Origin: Moraxellaceae bacterium
GTDB lineage: Bacteria > Pseudomonadota > Gammaproteobacteria > Pseudomonadales > Moraxellaceae
Reading direction: 5' to 3'
DNA: 7,817 nucleotides
Assembly: GCA_014378805.1 (NCBI GenBank)
Contig: JACMMY010000295.1
Coordinates: 1-7,817, forward strand
Shown: piece after piece, positions 1 to 6,128 of the stretch
How positions within the stretch are numbered: position 1 is the stretch's first letter
How the letters are laid out: each line of letters starts with the position of its first letter
Made by a program: the position numbers and the translations under genes
Notes under the pieces: generated by a model
Seen by the model: the letters and a program-made list of their open reading frames with translations, nothing else
Databases searched by the model: none
What the model was told of the DNA's origin: nothing

Positions 1-509
1 ACTTGATTTTGTTCGCATCATTGTTCGCAACTTACGCCGTCCTGCATAATAGCTATGCAGGCGGAGTGACGGGAAAAGATATTTTTGAATTACCGTTTGT
101 TGCTGTTGAAACTGCGGCTCTATTGTTCAGTAGTATCACTTATGGGTTTGCGATTATTGCCATGTATAAAGGCAACAAATCACAAGTGATTAGCTGGCTG
201 ATGGTGACTTTTGCACTCGGTGCTGTTTTTATTAGTATGGAAGTCTATGAATTCCATCATTTGATTCATAATGGTCATGGACCAGACAAGAGTGCATTCC
301 TATCTGCATTCTTTACACTGGTCGGAACTCACGGTCTGCACGTCACTTCAGGTCTGATCTGGATGGCGACTATGATTGCCTTGGTTGCAAAAAACGGCAT
401 CACCCCAACCAACAAAACGCGCCTGCTCTGCCTGAGCTTGTTCTGGCATTTCTTGGACGTGGTTTGGATTTGTGTATTCACCATTGTTTATTTACTGGGA
501 GTGATGTAA
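1..509 (+). CDS. cyoC: Cytochrome bo3 ubiquinol oxidase subunit III, 5'-truncated by window edge
   Basis: Subunit III of the inner-membrane heme-copper quinol oxidase, which oxidises ubiquinol and reduces O2 to water while pumping protons; subunit III itself carries no redox centre. About 168 residues are visible, reading in frame from base 3. Compared with the roughly 204-residue E. coli protein (from memory), about 35 N-terminal residues lie outside the window, so the TTG at base 3 is an internal Leu codon and not a start. Recognisable stretches are LFATYAVL, GKDIFELPF, KSQVISWL, EVYEFHHLI, VGTHGLHVTSGLIW and the C-terminal SLFWHFLDVVWICVF. Five hydrophobic segments are seen, the first incomplete, as expected for this five-helix subunit. 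The TAA stop touches the cyoD ATG, so the two are co-transcribed and probably translationally coupled. Identification is firm. Confidence 0.97.
   Translation, partial: LILFASLFATYAVLHNSYAGGVTGKDIFELPFVAVETAALLFSSITYGFAIIAMYKGNKSQVISWLMVTFALGAVFISMEVYEFHHLIHNGHGPDKSAFLSAFFTLVGTHGLHVTSGLIWMATMIALVAKNGITPTNKTRLLCLSLFWHFLDVVWICVFTIVYLLGVM
497..501 (+). promoter_or_regulatory. Ribosome binding site of cyoD inside the cyoC 3' end
   Basis: GGGAG lies 8 nt before the cyoD ATG at 510 and is embedded in the last codons of cyoC. It fixes the cyoD start directly after the cyoC stop and suggests coupled translation. This is a sequence match only. Confidence 0.6.
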
Positions 510-854
510 ATGGAACACGGACATCATGAGCATGGTGCTGACGCTAGTCATAGCGGCGGCTTAAAAGGATACATGATCGGTTTTGTGCTATCAGTTATCC
601 TGACTGCAATACCGTTTGGTTTGGTCATGTACCCACAGTTCTCTACCAATGTGACCATCATGCTGGTACTGGCATTTGCTGTTGTGCAAGTCATCGTGCA
701 TTTGGTTTACTTCCTGCATATGGATTCATCGCCAGAACAACGTGAGACCGTCGTGTCTTTCGTATTCACTGCGATCATCCTTGCAATTATCATTGGTGGA
801 TCAATGTGGATCATGCAAAACCTGAATCACAACACAATGATCATGGGGAACTAG
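510..854 (+). CDS. cyoD: Cytochrome bo3 ubiquinol oxidase subunit IV
   Basis: Small accessory subunit of the cytochrome bo3 quinol oxidase, thought to help assembly and CuB binding of subunit I. The 114-residue product is close to the E. coli length of about 109. It begins with a His-rich cytoplasmic tail (MEHGHHEHG), followed by three hydrophobic helices at roughly residues 20-42, 50-72 and 82-103. The family motif VQVIVHLVYFLHMD sits in the middle of the protein. The start is set by the GGGAG site and the immediate junction with the cyoC stop. cyoE follows after 7 nt, so cyoC-cyoD-cyoE read as one operon. Nothing is unusual. Confidence 0.97.
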   Translation: MEHGHHEHGADASHSGGLKGYMIGFVLSVILTAIPFGLVMYPQFSTNVTIMLVLAFAVVQVIVHLVYFLHMDSSPEQRETVVSFVFTAIILAIIIGGSMWIMQNLNHNTMIMGN

Positions 855-861
855 AGCCTAT

Positions 862-1716
862 ATGTTTAGGCACTATTTACAACTCACTAAGCCAGGAATT
901 ATCTTCGGTAACTTAATTACAGTCACTGGTGGTTTTTTTCTGGCGTCTAAAGGTCACTTTGATCTTGTTTTATATCTCGCTGTCGCACTCAGTGTTTCAC
1001 TGATTGTGGCATCGGGATGTGTCTTCAACAATTTCATTGATCGTGATATTGATATCAAAATGGAGAGAACCAAAAATCGGGCGCTGGTGACAGGTCTGAT
1101 CTCCCCAAGCTACGCACTCATCTATGCCAGCGTCCTCGGCATAGTGGGTCTGGCACTCCTCTACTTTATGACGAACTTACTCTCTACATTACTGGTCGTA
1201 ATTGGCTTTGTGGTGTATGTTGGTTTTTATAGTTTGTATTTAAAGCGTCATTCGGTTTACGGTACGTTGGTTGGCAGTATTTCTGGTGCAATGCCACCAG
1301 TCATCGGTTATTGTGCAGTGAGCGGTCAATTTGACGCAGCAGCGTTGATTCTGTTGGTGAGTATGAGTATTTGGCAAATGCCACATTCTTATGCCATCGC
1401 GATCTTCAGGTTCAATGATTATGCCGCAGCGTCGATTCCTGTCCTTCCTGTGAGAGACGGCATCTTGACTGCGAAAAAGCATATTGTTGCTTGGATTGTT
1501 GCTTTTACCATCGCAACGCCGATGCTGACGGTGATGGGTTACACAGGGTATGTTTACTTTGTAGTTGCCGCAATCCTATGCGTTTACTGGTTGTACCTTG
1601 CGATTATCGGCTTTAAAGCTGAAGATGATGCCAAGTGGGCGAAGAAGTTATTTCTGGTCTCTGTCATCATCGTCACGATTTTGAGCATTGTGATGTCGGT
1701 TGATTATCAGCTGTAA
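862..1716 (+). CDS. cyoE: Protoheme IX farnesyltransferase (heme O synthase)
   Basis: UbiA-superfamily membrane prenyltransferase that transfers the farnesyl group of farnesyl diphosphate to the heme B vinyl group, giving heme O for the bo3 oxidase encoded upstream. The product has 284 residues (E. coli CyoE is about 296) and about nine hydrophobic segments. The N-terminus LTKPGIIFGNLI is typical. The first Asp-rich Mg-diphosphate motif is NNFIDRDID at residues 56-64, with D60 and D64, followed by the basic ERTKNR. A YLKRHSVYGT loop and the later MPHSYAIAIFR and FNDYAAASIPVLPV blocks complete the family pattern; FNDY occupies the position of the second Asp-containing loop. The ATG at 862 is chosen because it gives the family N-terminus; its ribosome site (GGGGA near 845) is rather distant. 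The gene is last in the operon and is followed by a strong terminator. Confidence 0.97.
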   Translation: MFRHYLQLTKPGIIFGNLITVTGGFFLASKGHFDLVLYLAVALSVSLIVASGCVFNNFIDRDIDIKMERTKNRALVTGLISPSYALIYASVLGIVGLALLYFMTNLLSTLLVVIGFVVYVGFYSLYLKRHSVYGTLVGSISGAMPPVIGYCAVSGQFDAAALILLVSMSIWQMPHSYAIAIFRFNDYAAASIPVLPVRDGILTAKKHIVAWIVAFTIATPMLTVMGYTGYVYFVVAAILCVYWLYLAIIGFKAEDDAKWAKKLFLVSVIIVTILSIVMSVDYQL

Positions 1717-1735
1717 CGTCGAATGGTTGTTTTAT

Positions 1736-1770
1736 AAAAAAGCGAATGACTTAAGTTGTTCGCTTTTTTT
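1736..1770 (+). terminator. Rho-independent terminator of the cyo operon
   Basis: The arm AGCGAATGAC (1741-1750) pairs with GTTGTTCGCT (1755-1764) around a TTAA tetraloop. That makes 10 pairs including two G-T wobbles, extendable outward through the A run at 1736-1740. Seven T's (1764-1770) follow, and the stem starts about 20 nt after the cyoE stop. The A-run/T-run symmetry means it could also act on leftward transcription. Confidence 0.93.
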
Positions 1771-1835
1771 ATTACGTTTATTTAGATGGCTTCAAAAATT
1801 AACCGTGTTTGTATAGTAAAGTAATAACTGCAGCA

Positions 1836-1841
1836 TATAAT
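1836..1841 (+). promoter_or_regulatory. Candidate -10 box for the DUF4145-type gene
   Basis: A perfect TATAAT lies 40 nt before the TTG start of the next gene, just after the cyo terminator, in an AT-rich stretch. No good -35 box lies at 16-18 nt; TTGTAT at 1809-1814 is 21 nt away, which is too far. The call rests on the -10 match and on the need for a fresh promoter after the terminator. Confidence 0.4.
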
Positions 1842-1869
1842 TTTTTACATAAGAACAGTGACGATTCAT

Positions 1870-1875
1870 AAGGAG
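1870..1875 (+). promoter_or_regulatory. Strong Shine-Dalgarno supporting a TTG start
   Basis: AAGGAG lies 6 nt before TTG at 1882. No ATG or GTG opens this reading frame at a suitable place, so this site decides the proposed start of the broken DUF4145-type gene. Confidence 0.55.
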
Positions 1876-1881
1876 CTTGCG

Positions 1882-2642
1882 TTGGATCATCAACAATATT
1901 TGGACTATGTAAACCATAGTTTTATTAAAATTTTTCAGAAACAGAAGTACCAAAGTGGCACTGCCCATATTGTAATATTGGCCTTCTAGAGTTAAAAGAT
2001 CAAAGCCTTTCTTACACAGAGACACCTGAATCAAAAGAACAAAGAAAGCATGAAGGATGAGACCCAGAATGGTCAGATTATAGATTCTCGGCAATATTTA
2101 CCTGTAAAAAATGTGCAGGTGAAACATACGTAACAGGTAAAGGTGCTAATACTTTTTGGCAACCTTTCGATCCCGGCGAACATAGTTATGAAGAAATACG
2201 TTTTACTCCAAAATATTTTGAACCGTCAATCCGACTATTTGATATTCCTAAGAAATGTCCTCCACATATTACCAATATTATTGATCGCGCTTTTGCTATC
2301 GCTTGGGCGGACTTGGCTTCAGGGTGTAATAAGCTAAGGATTGCTTTAGAAAAACTAGTAATGGAATTAAATCCTTCATTAAAAACGGGAAGTTTACATC
2401 AGAAAATTGAACATCTAGAAAGTAGTCATATAAAAATTCATAGCTTGCTTATGGCCATTAAATGGTTGGGTAATGAAGCTAGTCACGATGATTCATTACA
2501 AGAGTGTGATTTAGCTTTTGGATTTCGAGTTATGGAAAGTGTATTAAACGAAATTTACGATAACGACAGCACCTTGATAATGGAGCTAGCGGAAATTATT
2601 AACTTAGTTAAAGGTTCACCGATAAAACATAAGCAACACTAG
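1882..2642 (+). pseudogene. DUF4145-type protein with N-terminal zinc-ribbon-like motifs, frameshifted and with an internal TGA
   Basis: Reading starts at TTG 1882 behind AAGGAG and gives LDHQQYLDYVNHSFIKIF. It then needs one extra T in the T run 1931-1935 to continue as SETEVPKWHCPYCNIG in the frame that runs to TAG 2640-2642. That frame holds one more lesion, TGA at 2058-2060, in the context HEG-stop-DPEWSDYRF, where Trp (TGG) is the likely ancestral residue. Restored, the protein would have about 253 residues: a CPYC pair and a later CKKC pair (probable zinc ribbon), then a helical C-terminal half with CNKLRIALEKLV, LHQKIEHLE and AIKWLGNEASHDD. These fit DUF4145, a domain of unknown function found alone and attached to some restriction-type proteins; its job here is unknown. 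The GFA-type gene starts 9 nt downstream. The region is more AT-rich than the flanking core genes, which suggests acquisition. The family call is from memory of its pattern. Confidence 0.75.
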
Positions 2643-2651
2643 GATAATGAA

Positions 2652-3050
2652 ATGCTAATAACCTACACGGAAATCTGCCATTGCGGCGCACTAAAATTTG
2701 AAGCAGACCTCGACCTCACGCAGAGTACATTTCGCTGTAAGTGCTCAATCTGCAAAAGAACACGATTCTGGCCTGCTGTCGCAAAAGAAGATGGATTCCG
2801 CATCATTTCGGGTTAAAGTGATCTGACTTAATATACGTTCAACTCGCACAAAAACCATCACTATTTCTGCAAACACTGTGGCGTCAGAGCATTCGGCGTT
2901 GGCAATGACACGCCCATAGGGAAAATGTATGGTGTCAACGTAGGTTGTTTAGACAAAATAACCGATAAAGAATTATCTGAGCTTCCAATCACATACATAG
3001 ACGGCTTGCATGACAAGTTCGCACCGCCAGAGTATTTCTGCCATTTGTAG
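2652..3050 (+). pseudogene. GFA/CENP-V-type small zinc protein, interrupted by two in-frame TAA codons
   Basis: A single frame from ATG 2652 to TAG 3048-3050 encodes 132 codons matching the GFA family (Pfam name: glutathione-dependent formaldehyde-activating enzyme; most members have no proven reaction). Visible family features are CHCG at residues 9-12, FRCKCSIC at 27-34, RFWPAV at 38-43, FCKHCGVRAFGVG around 72-84 and the C-terminal TYIDGLHD. The Cys pairs 9/11, 31/34 and 73/76 are the expected zinc ligands. Codons 55 (2814-2816) and 60 (2829-2831) are TAA in the context ISG-stop-SDLT-stop-YTFNS, where relatives usually have Glu, so each is one G-to-T change from GAA. Both lie between zinc ligand sets, so a truncated product would lack the third pair. 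AGGA at 2641-2644 gives a plausible ribosome site, and the 9-nt gap to the previous gene suggests a former operon. Confidence 0.82.
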
Positions 3051-3066
3051 TAAAATGGCAAGACGT

Positions 3067-3098
3067 AAAAAAGGGCGAGAGACAAGCCCTCACCCTTT
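3067..3098 (-). terminator. Rho-independent terminator of the outer-membrane protein gene
   Basis: Read on the - strand, AAAGGGTGAG (3098-3089) pairs with CTCGCCCTTT (3079-3070): ten pairs with one T-G wobble around a 9-nt loop. The T run then continues to 3067. It lies 23 nt past the stop of the gene at 3121-3741. It also sits 17 nt past the stop of the convergent GFA-type pseudogene, but the + strand lacks a good T run, so I assign it to the - strand. Confidence 0.85.
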
Positions 3099-3120
3099 AA
3101 ATGTACTTACTCAAACTGAA

Positions 3121-3741
3121 TTAAAAATGCGTTTCTAAGCCCAAATACGGTCCTTGCAATTTATAATCGCTGCTCGTTCCTGAATCATCAATATTGACTG
3201 TCATTATGCGATAGCCTGCTTTTAAGCCCAGATCAATCGCCAAATTTTCAATGAAATTATATTTGATCTCGGCATTAGCATCAGAGAAGTCGGCATCCAT
3301 CCCTTTACCCACAAAAACTTCTGCCTTAGCGCTCAAACCCGTGAAGGGTAATTTGCCGCCAGCAGAGGCATACACTGCAGGCATGGTCGTGGCATCATTG
3401 CCGCTTGCAATAAGCCGTTTCGCACCTAGCCCAACATCTATACTCACAACGTTATCCAGCACTTCGAAATAACCAATCGCATCCAAAGCCTTGGCATTTG
3501 AATTACTTTGGTCAAATTGTGTATAACGCAATTTAGCATTCGGCAAAAAAGGGACAGGATGTTCAAATGCCATGTAGTAAGACCCTGCCACCTCATTATC
3601 TGCGGAGATATGGTTAGACTCGCCAGTATTGACGATGCCGTCTGCCCCAGCATAAAGACCCAACAAAGTATCCGCATGAGCAGAAACACCGACTGCACTC
3701 AATAAAATAGCGCTTAACACTGCAAAAGAAAACTGACGCAT
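3121..3741 (-). CDS. Predicted outer-membrane beta-barrel protein (TIGR04219-like)
   Basis: The 206-residue product has a clear Sec signal peptide: MRQ, a hydrophobic stretch to about residue 19, and an Ala-His-Ala cleavage site at residues 21-23, so the mature protein would start DTLLGLYAG. The mature part shows alternating polar/hydrophobic strands, the block EHPVPFLPNAKLRYTQFD near residues 60-77, Gly-rich turns, and a C-terminal Phe in PYLGLETHF, the usual signal for outer-membrane insertion. This pattern resembles the TIGR04219 family of small outer-membrane beta-barrel proteins; the function is unknown. The start is supported by AAAGGGA at 3747-3753, 5 nt upstream. It lies downstream of tyrA-aroA on the same strand with an 80-nt gap and a candidate promoter of its own, so it is probably a separate unit ending at the hairpin at 3067-3098. 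Confidence 0.85.
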   Translation of the reverse strand: MRQFSFAVLSAILLSAVGVSAHADTLLGLYAGADGIVNTGESNHISADNEVAGSYYMAFEHPVPFLPNAKLRYTQFDQSNSNAKALDAIGYFEVLDNVVSIDVGLGAKRLIASGNDATTMPAVYASAGGKLPFTGLSAKAEVFVGKGMDADFSDANAEIKYNFIENLAIDLGLKAGYRIMTVNIDDSGTSSDYKLQGPYLGLETHF

Positions 3742-3814
3742 AAAAATCCCTTTCTAAAATGACTTCAAATCTAAAAATTTAAGGGCGACACCATGACGGT
3801 GACACTTATAAATC

Positions 3815-3842
3815 ACAATACTTATTGAACCTTAATCGTCAA
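3815..3842 (-). promoter_or_regulatory. Candidate promoter of the outer-membrane protein gene, overlapping the aroA 3' end
   Basis: On the - strand TTGACG (3842-3837) and TATTGT (3820-3815) are separated by 16 nt. The first box matches the -35 consensus at 5 of 6 positions, the second matches the -10 at 4 of 6. The -35 lies in the last codons of tyrA-aroA. The implied 5' leader is about 65-70 nt. No clear terminator is seen between the two genes, so readthrough from tyrA-aroA remains possible. Confidence 0.4.
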
Positions 3843-6083
3843 ACCTGCTTGTTGCGCCAAAACCGTAAAGTTTGGAAAACTGGTCGCAACTGTTTCAGTA
3901 CCAATGATCGTAATCTCACCGCTTGCACGCAAACCTGCAATCGAGAAACTCATCGCAATACGATGATCGTGATGGCTTTCAATGGTGCCCGAACCAAAAA
4001 CCGCACCTTGGTTGCCCTTCCCTTCAATAATCATGCCGTCTGGCGTTGGTGTGCAATCTACGCCGAGGATGTGCAAACCATCAGCCATCACTTGAATACG
4101 ATCAGACTCTTTAACACGCAATTCCGCTGCACCAGTCAGCACCGTCTGACCTTCGGCACATGCAGCCGCAATAAACAGCGCTGGAAATTCATCAATCGCC
4201 AAAGGCACTTGATCTTCAGGAATATGAATACCCTTCAGCTTGCTCGCTTGAATACGAATATCCGCAACAGGTTCACCACCTGCCATCGCTTCATTTTCTA
4301 AGCTAATGTTTGCGCCCATTTGTTTCAGGATTTCAATCACCCCTGTACGCGTTGGATTGATACCGACTTGGCGCAAAACCACATTGGCATTCGGCGTAAT
4401 CGCAGCTGCAACCATAAAGAACGCAGCTGAAGAAATATCTGCTGGCACTTGGATATTAGTCGCGGTTAATTTGCCACCGCCTTCAACAGTTACTTTATTG
4501 CCCTGAACGTCAACAGCGTAGCCAAATGCTTTCAACATGCGTTCGGTATGGTCGCGCGTTGGTTCTGGTTCGGTCACCGTGGTTTTGCCTTTCGACCAGA
4601 GTGCAGCAAGTAAGATTCCTGACTTCACCTGAGCACTAGCCATCGGTAATAAATAGTCAATGCCTTCCAACGCTTGGCCACCGCTGATGCTGATTGGCGG
4701 TGTGCCTTTTTCACCTGTCGTTTGGATTTTTGCACCCATTAAACGCAGTGGTTTCGCAATGCGTTCCATTGGACGCTTGGTCAGTGACGGATCACCAGTC
4801 AACACAGTATCAAACGCTTGTGCAGCCAAAATGCCTGACAACAAACGCGTCGTTGTACCTGAATTGCCCATATACAACGCGCCTTGCGGCGGCTTCAAAC
4901 CATGTAAGCCCACACCATGAATGGTCACTTCGCCATTTTTCGGATCAGTAATCACTACACCCATATCACGGAATGCTTGCAGTGTTGCCAGCGCGTCTTC
5001 GCCTTCTAGAAAACCCGTGACATGCGTTGTGCCTTCGGCAAGCGCGCCCAGCATAATCGAGCGGTGCGACACAGACTTATCACCAGGGATGGTCAACGTA
5101 CCCGTCATGCTGCCACCTGGTTGCACGATAAATTGTTGTGGTGTCGTACTGTTGTTCATAACTGCTTCCAAATAAGGCGTTTTTTCAATCATATGGGTAA
5201 AGTGGGTACGCGCGGCCTGCGCTCGAGTCAAAGTGCCGATTAGCGGCGTTGAATCATCATTTTCAATGAGGGTTTTCAAATGGTCTAGCTGACTGGTGAA
5301 ACCATCAATGGCGGCAAGAATGGCTTTTTTATTCGCCAAAAAAATATCATGCCACATCTGCGGATCACTTGCGGCAATCCGCGTAAAGTCACGAAAACCA
5401 CCCGCAGCAAATCGAAAAATATCTAAATTATCCGCACGGCTTGCCAACTGCTCTACCAAATTAAAAGCCAATAAATGTGGCAAGTGACTGGTATGCGCCA
5501 AAATCTCATCATGATCAGCAACGGTCATTTGCATCACGTCCGCACCAGCGGCTTTCCACATTTGCGTGACTTTGGCTAAAGCATCGCTACTTGTTGAATC
5601 TAAAGGCGTCACGATGACCTTATGGTGGCGAAATAGATCAACTTTGCCTGCCATTACGCCGCTTTTTTCTGCGCCTGCAATCGGATGTGCTGGGACAAAA
5701 CCACTCGGTAAGGTCTCACCAAACACATTAATTGCGGCTTGCAAGACATTGCCTTTGGTACTACCCACATCGGTAATAATCGCATCAGGTTTGATATGTT
5801 TTGCAATCGCACGCAGCACCACTTCCGTAGCACCGACAGGCATTGCCAGCACAATCAAATCAGCATCAATCACTGCATCAACTGGATTAGAAAAACCTGC
5901 GTCAATGACGCCTAAAGTGAGCGCTTGATCAAGCGTACTTTGTGAACGCGTACTCGCAACAATTTGACGTGCAAGACCTTTTGCTCGAAGTACGCGCGCA
6001 AGACTAGAGCCGATCAGACCTAAGCCAATAAAAGCGACCTTTTCAAACAATACGTTTTCCAGTATCAAGTCTGTTTCAGACAT
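3822..6083 (-). CDS. tyrA-aroA: Bifunctional prephenate (cyclohexadienyl) dehydrogenase / EPSP synthase fusion
   Basis: A 753-residue cytoplasmic fusion of two aromatic-pathway enzymes. Residues about 13-305 are TyrA, which oxidatively decarboxylates prephenate (in this group often also arogenate) with NAD(P)+. It has the Rossmann motif GLGLIGSS at 20-27, HPIAGAEKSG at 133-142 and the catalytic-region HTSHLPH at 197-203. After a linker of roughly 15 residues, residues about 320-753 are 3-phosphoshikimate 1-carboxyvinyltransferase, which joins PEP to shikimate-3-phosphate. It has PGDKSVSHR at 333-341, GNSGTTTR at 406-413, TRDHTERML at 509-517, DEFPALF at 631-637, ELRVKESDR at 654-662 and HDHRIAMSF at 705-713. 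RDHTE is a class II EPSP synthase signature, while the Gly in GNSGT (residue 409) is the residue replaced by Ala in the glyphosate-insensitive CP4 enzyme. The start has GAGGA at 6093-6097, 9 nt upstream. The hisC-like gene ends 45 nt upstream on the same strand, so they probably share a transcript. The fusion is known in Acinetobacter and Pseudomonas relatives. No lesion is seen. Confidence 0.97.
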   Translation of the reverse strand: MSETDLILENVLFEKVAFIGLGLIGSSLARVLRAKGLARQIVASTRSQSTLDQALTLGVIDAGFSNPVDAVIDADLIVLAMPVGATEVVLRAIAKHIKPDAIITDVGSTKGNVLQAAINVFGETLPSGFVPAHPIAGAEKSGVMAGKVDLFRHHKVIVTPLDSTSSDALAKVTQMWKAAGADVMQMTVADHDEILAHTSHLPHLLAFNLVEQLASRADNLDIFRFAAGGFRDFTRIAASDPQMWHDIFLANKKAILAAIDGFTSQLDHLKTLIENDDSTPLIGTLTRAQAARTHFTHMIEKTPYLEAVMNNSTTPQQFIVQPGGSMTGTLTIPGDKSVSHRSIMLGALAEGTTHVTGFLEGEDALATLQAFRDMGVVITDPKNGEVTIHGVGLHGLKPPQGALYMGNSGTTTRLLSGILAAQAFDTVLTGDPSLTKRPMERIAKPLRLMGAKIQTTGEKGTPPISISGGQALEGIDYLLPMASAQVKSGILLAALWSKGKTTVTEPEPTRDHTERMLKAFGYAVDVQGNKVTVEGGGKLTATNIQVPADISSAAFFMVAAAITPNANVVLRQVGINPTRTGVIEILKQMGANISLENEAMAGGEPVADIRIQASKLKGIHIPEDQVPLAIDEFPALFIAAACAEGQTVLTGAAELRVKESDRIQVMADGLHILGVDCTPTPDGMIIEGKGNQGAVFGSGTIESHHDHRIAMSFSIAGLRASGEITIIGTETVATSFPNFTVLAQQAGLTIKVQ

Positions 6084-6128
6084 AAAAACACATCCTCGTG
6101 TTGCACAACAACAAGCTCAACATTCACT

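Noticed and set aside
1931..1936. Programmed -1 frameshift at the T run in the DUF4145-type gene
   Set aside because: The site is not a proper X XXY YYZ slippery heptamer in the zero frame, no stimulatory hairpin is obvious just downstream, and a TGA follows in the new frame anyway. Mutation or an indel error is simpler.
2861..3085. 74-codon - strand frame over the GFA-type pseudogene
   Set aside because: It is the antisense of conserved GFA codons, lacks known motifs and runs into the OMP terminator hairpin.
3780..3808. Terminator between tyrA-aroA and the OMP gene
   Set aside because: Only a short CACC/GGTG stem with a 5-nt loop is present, and the T-rich stretch is not directly attached to it.
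3825..5928. Several open frames on the + strand across the tyrA-aroA region
   Set aside because: They lie antisense to a gene with strong family motifs throughout, have no recognisable motifs of their own, and are typical opposite-strand shadows.
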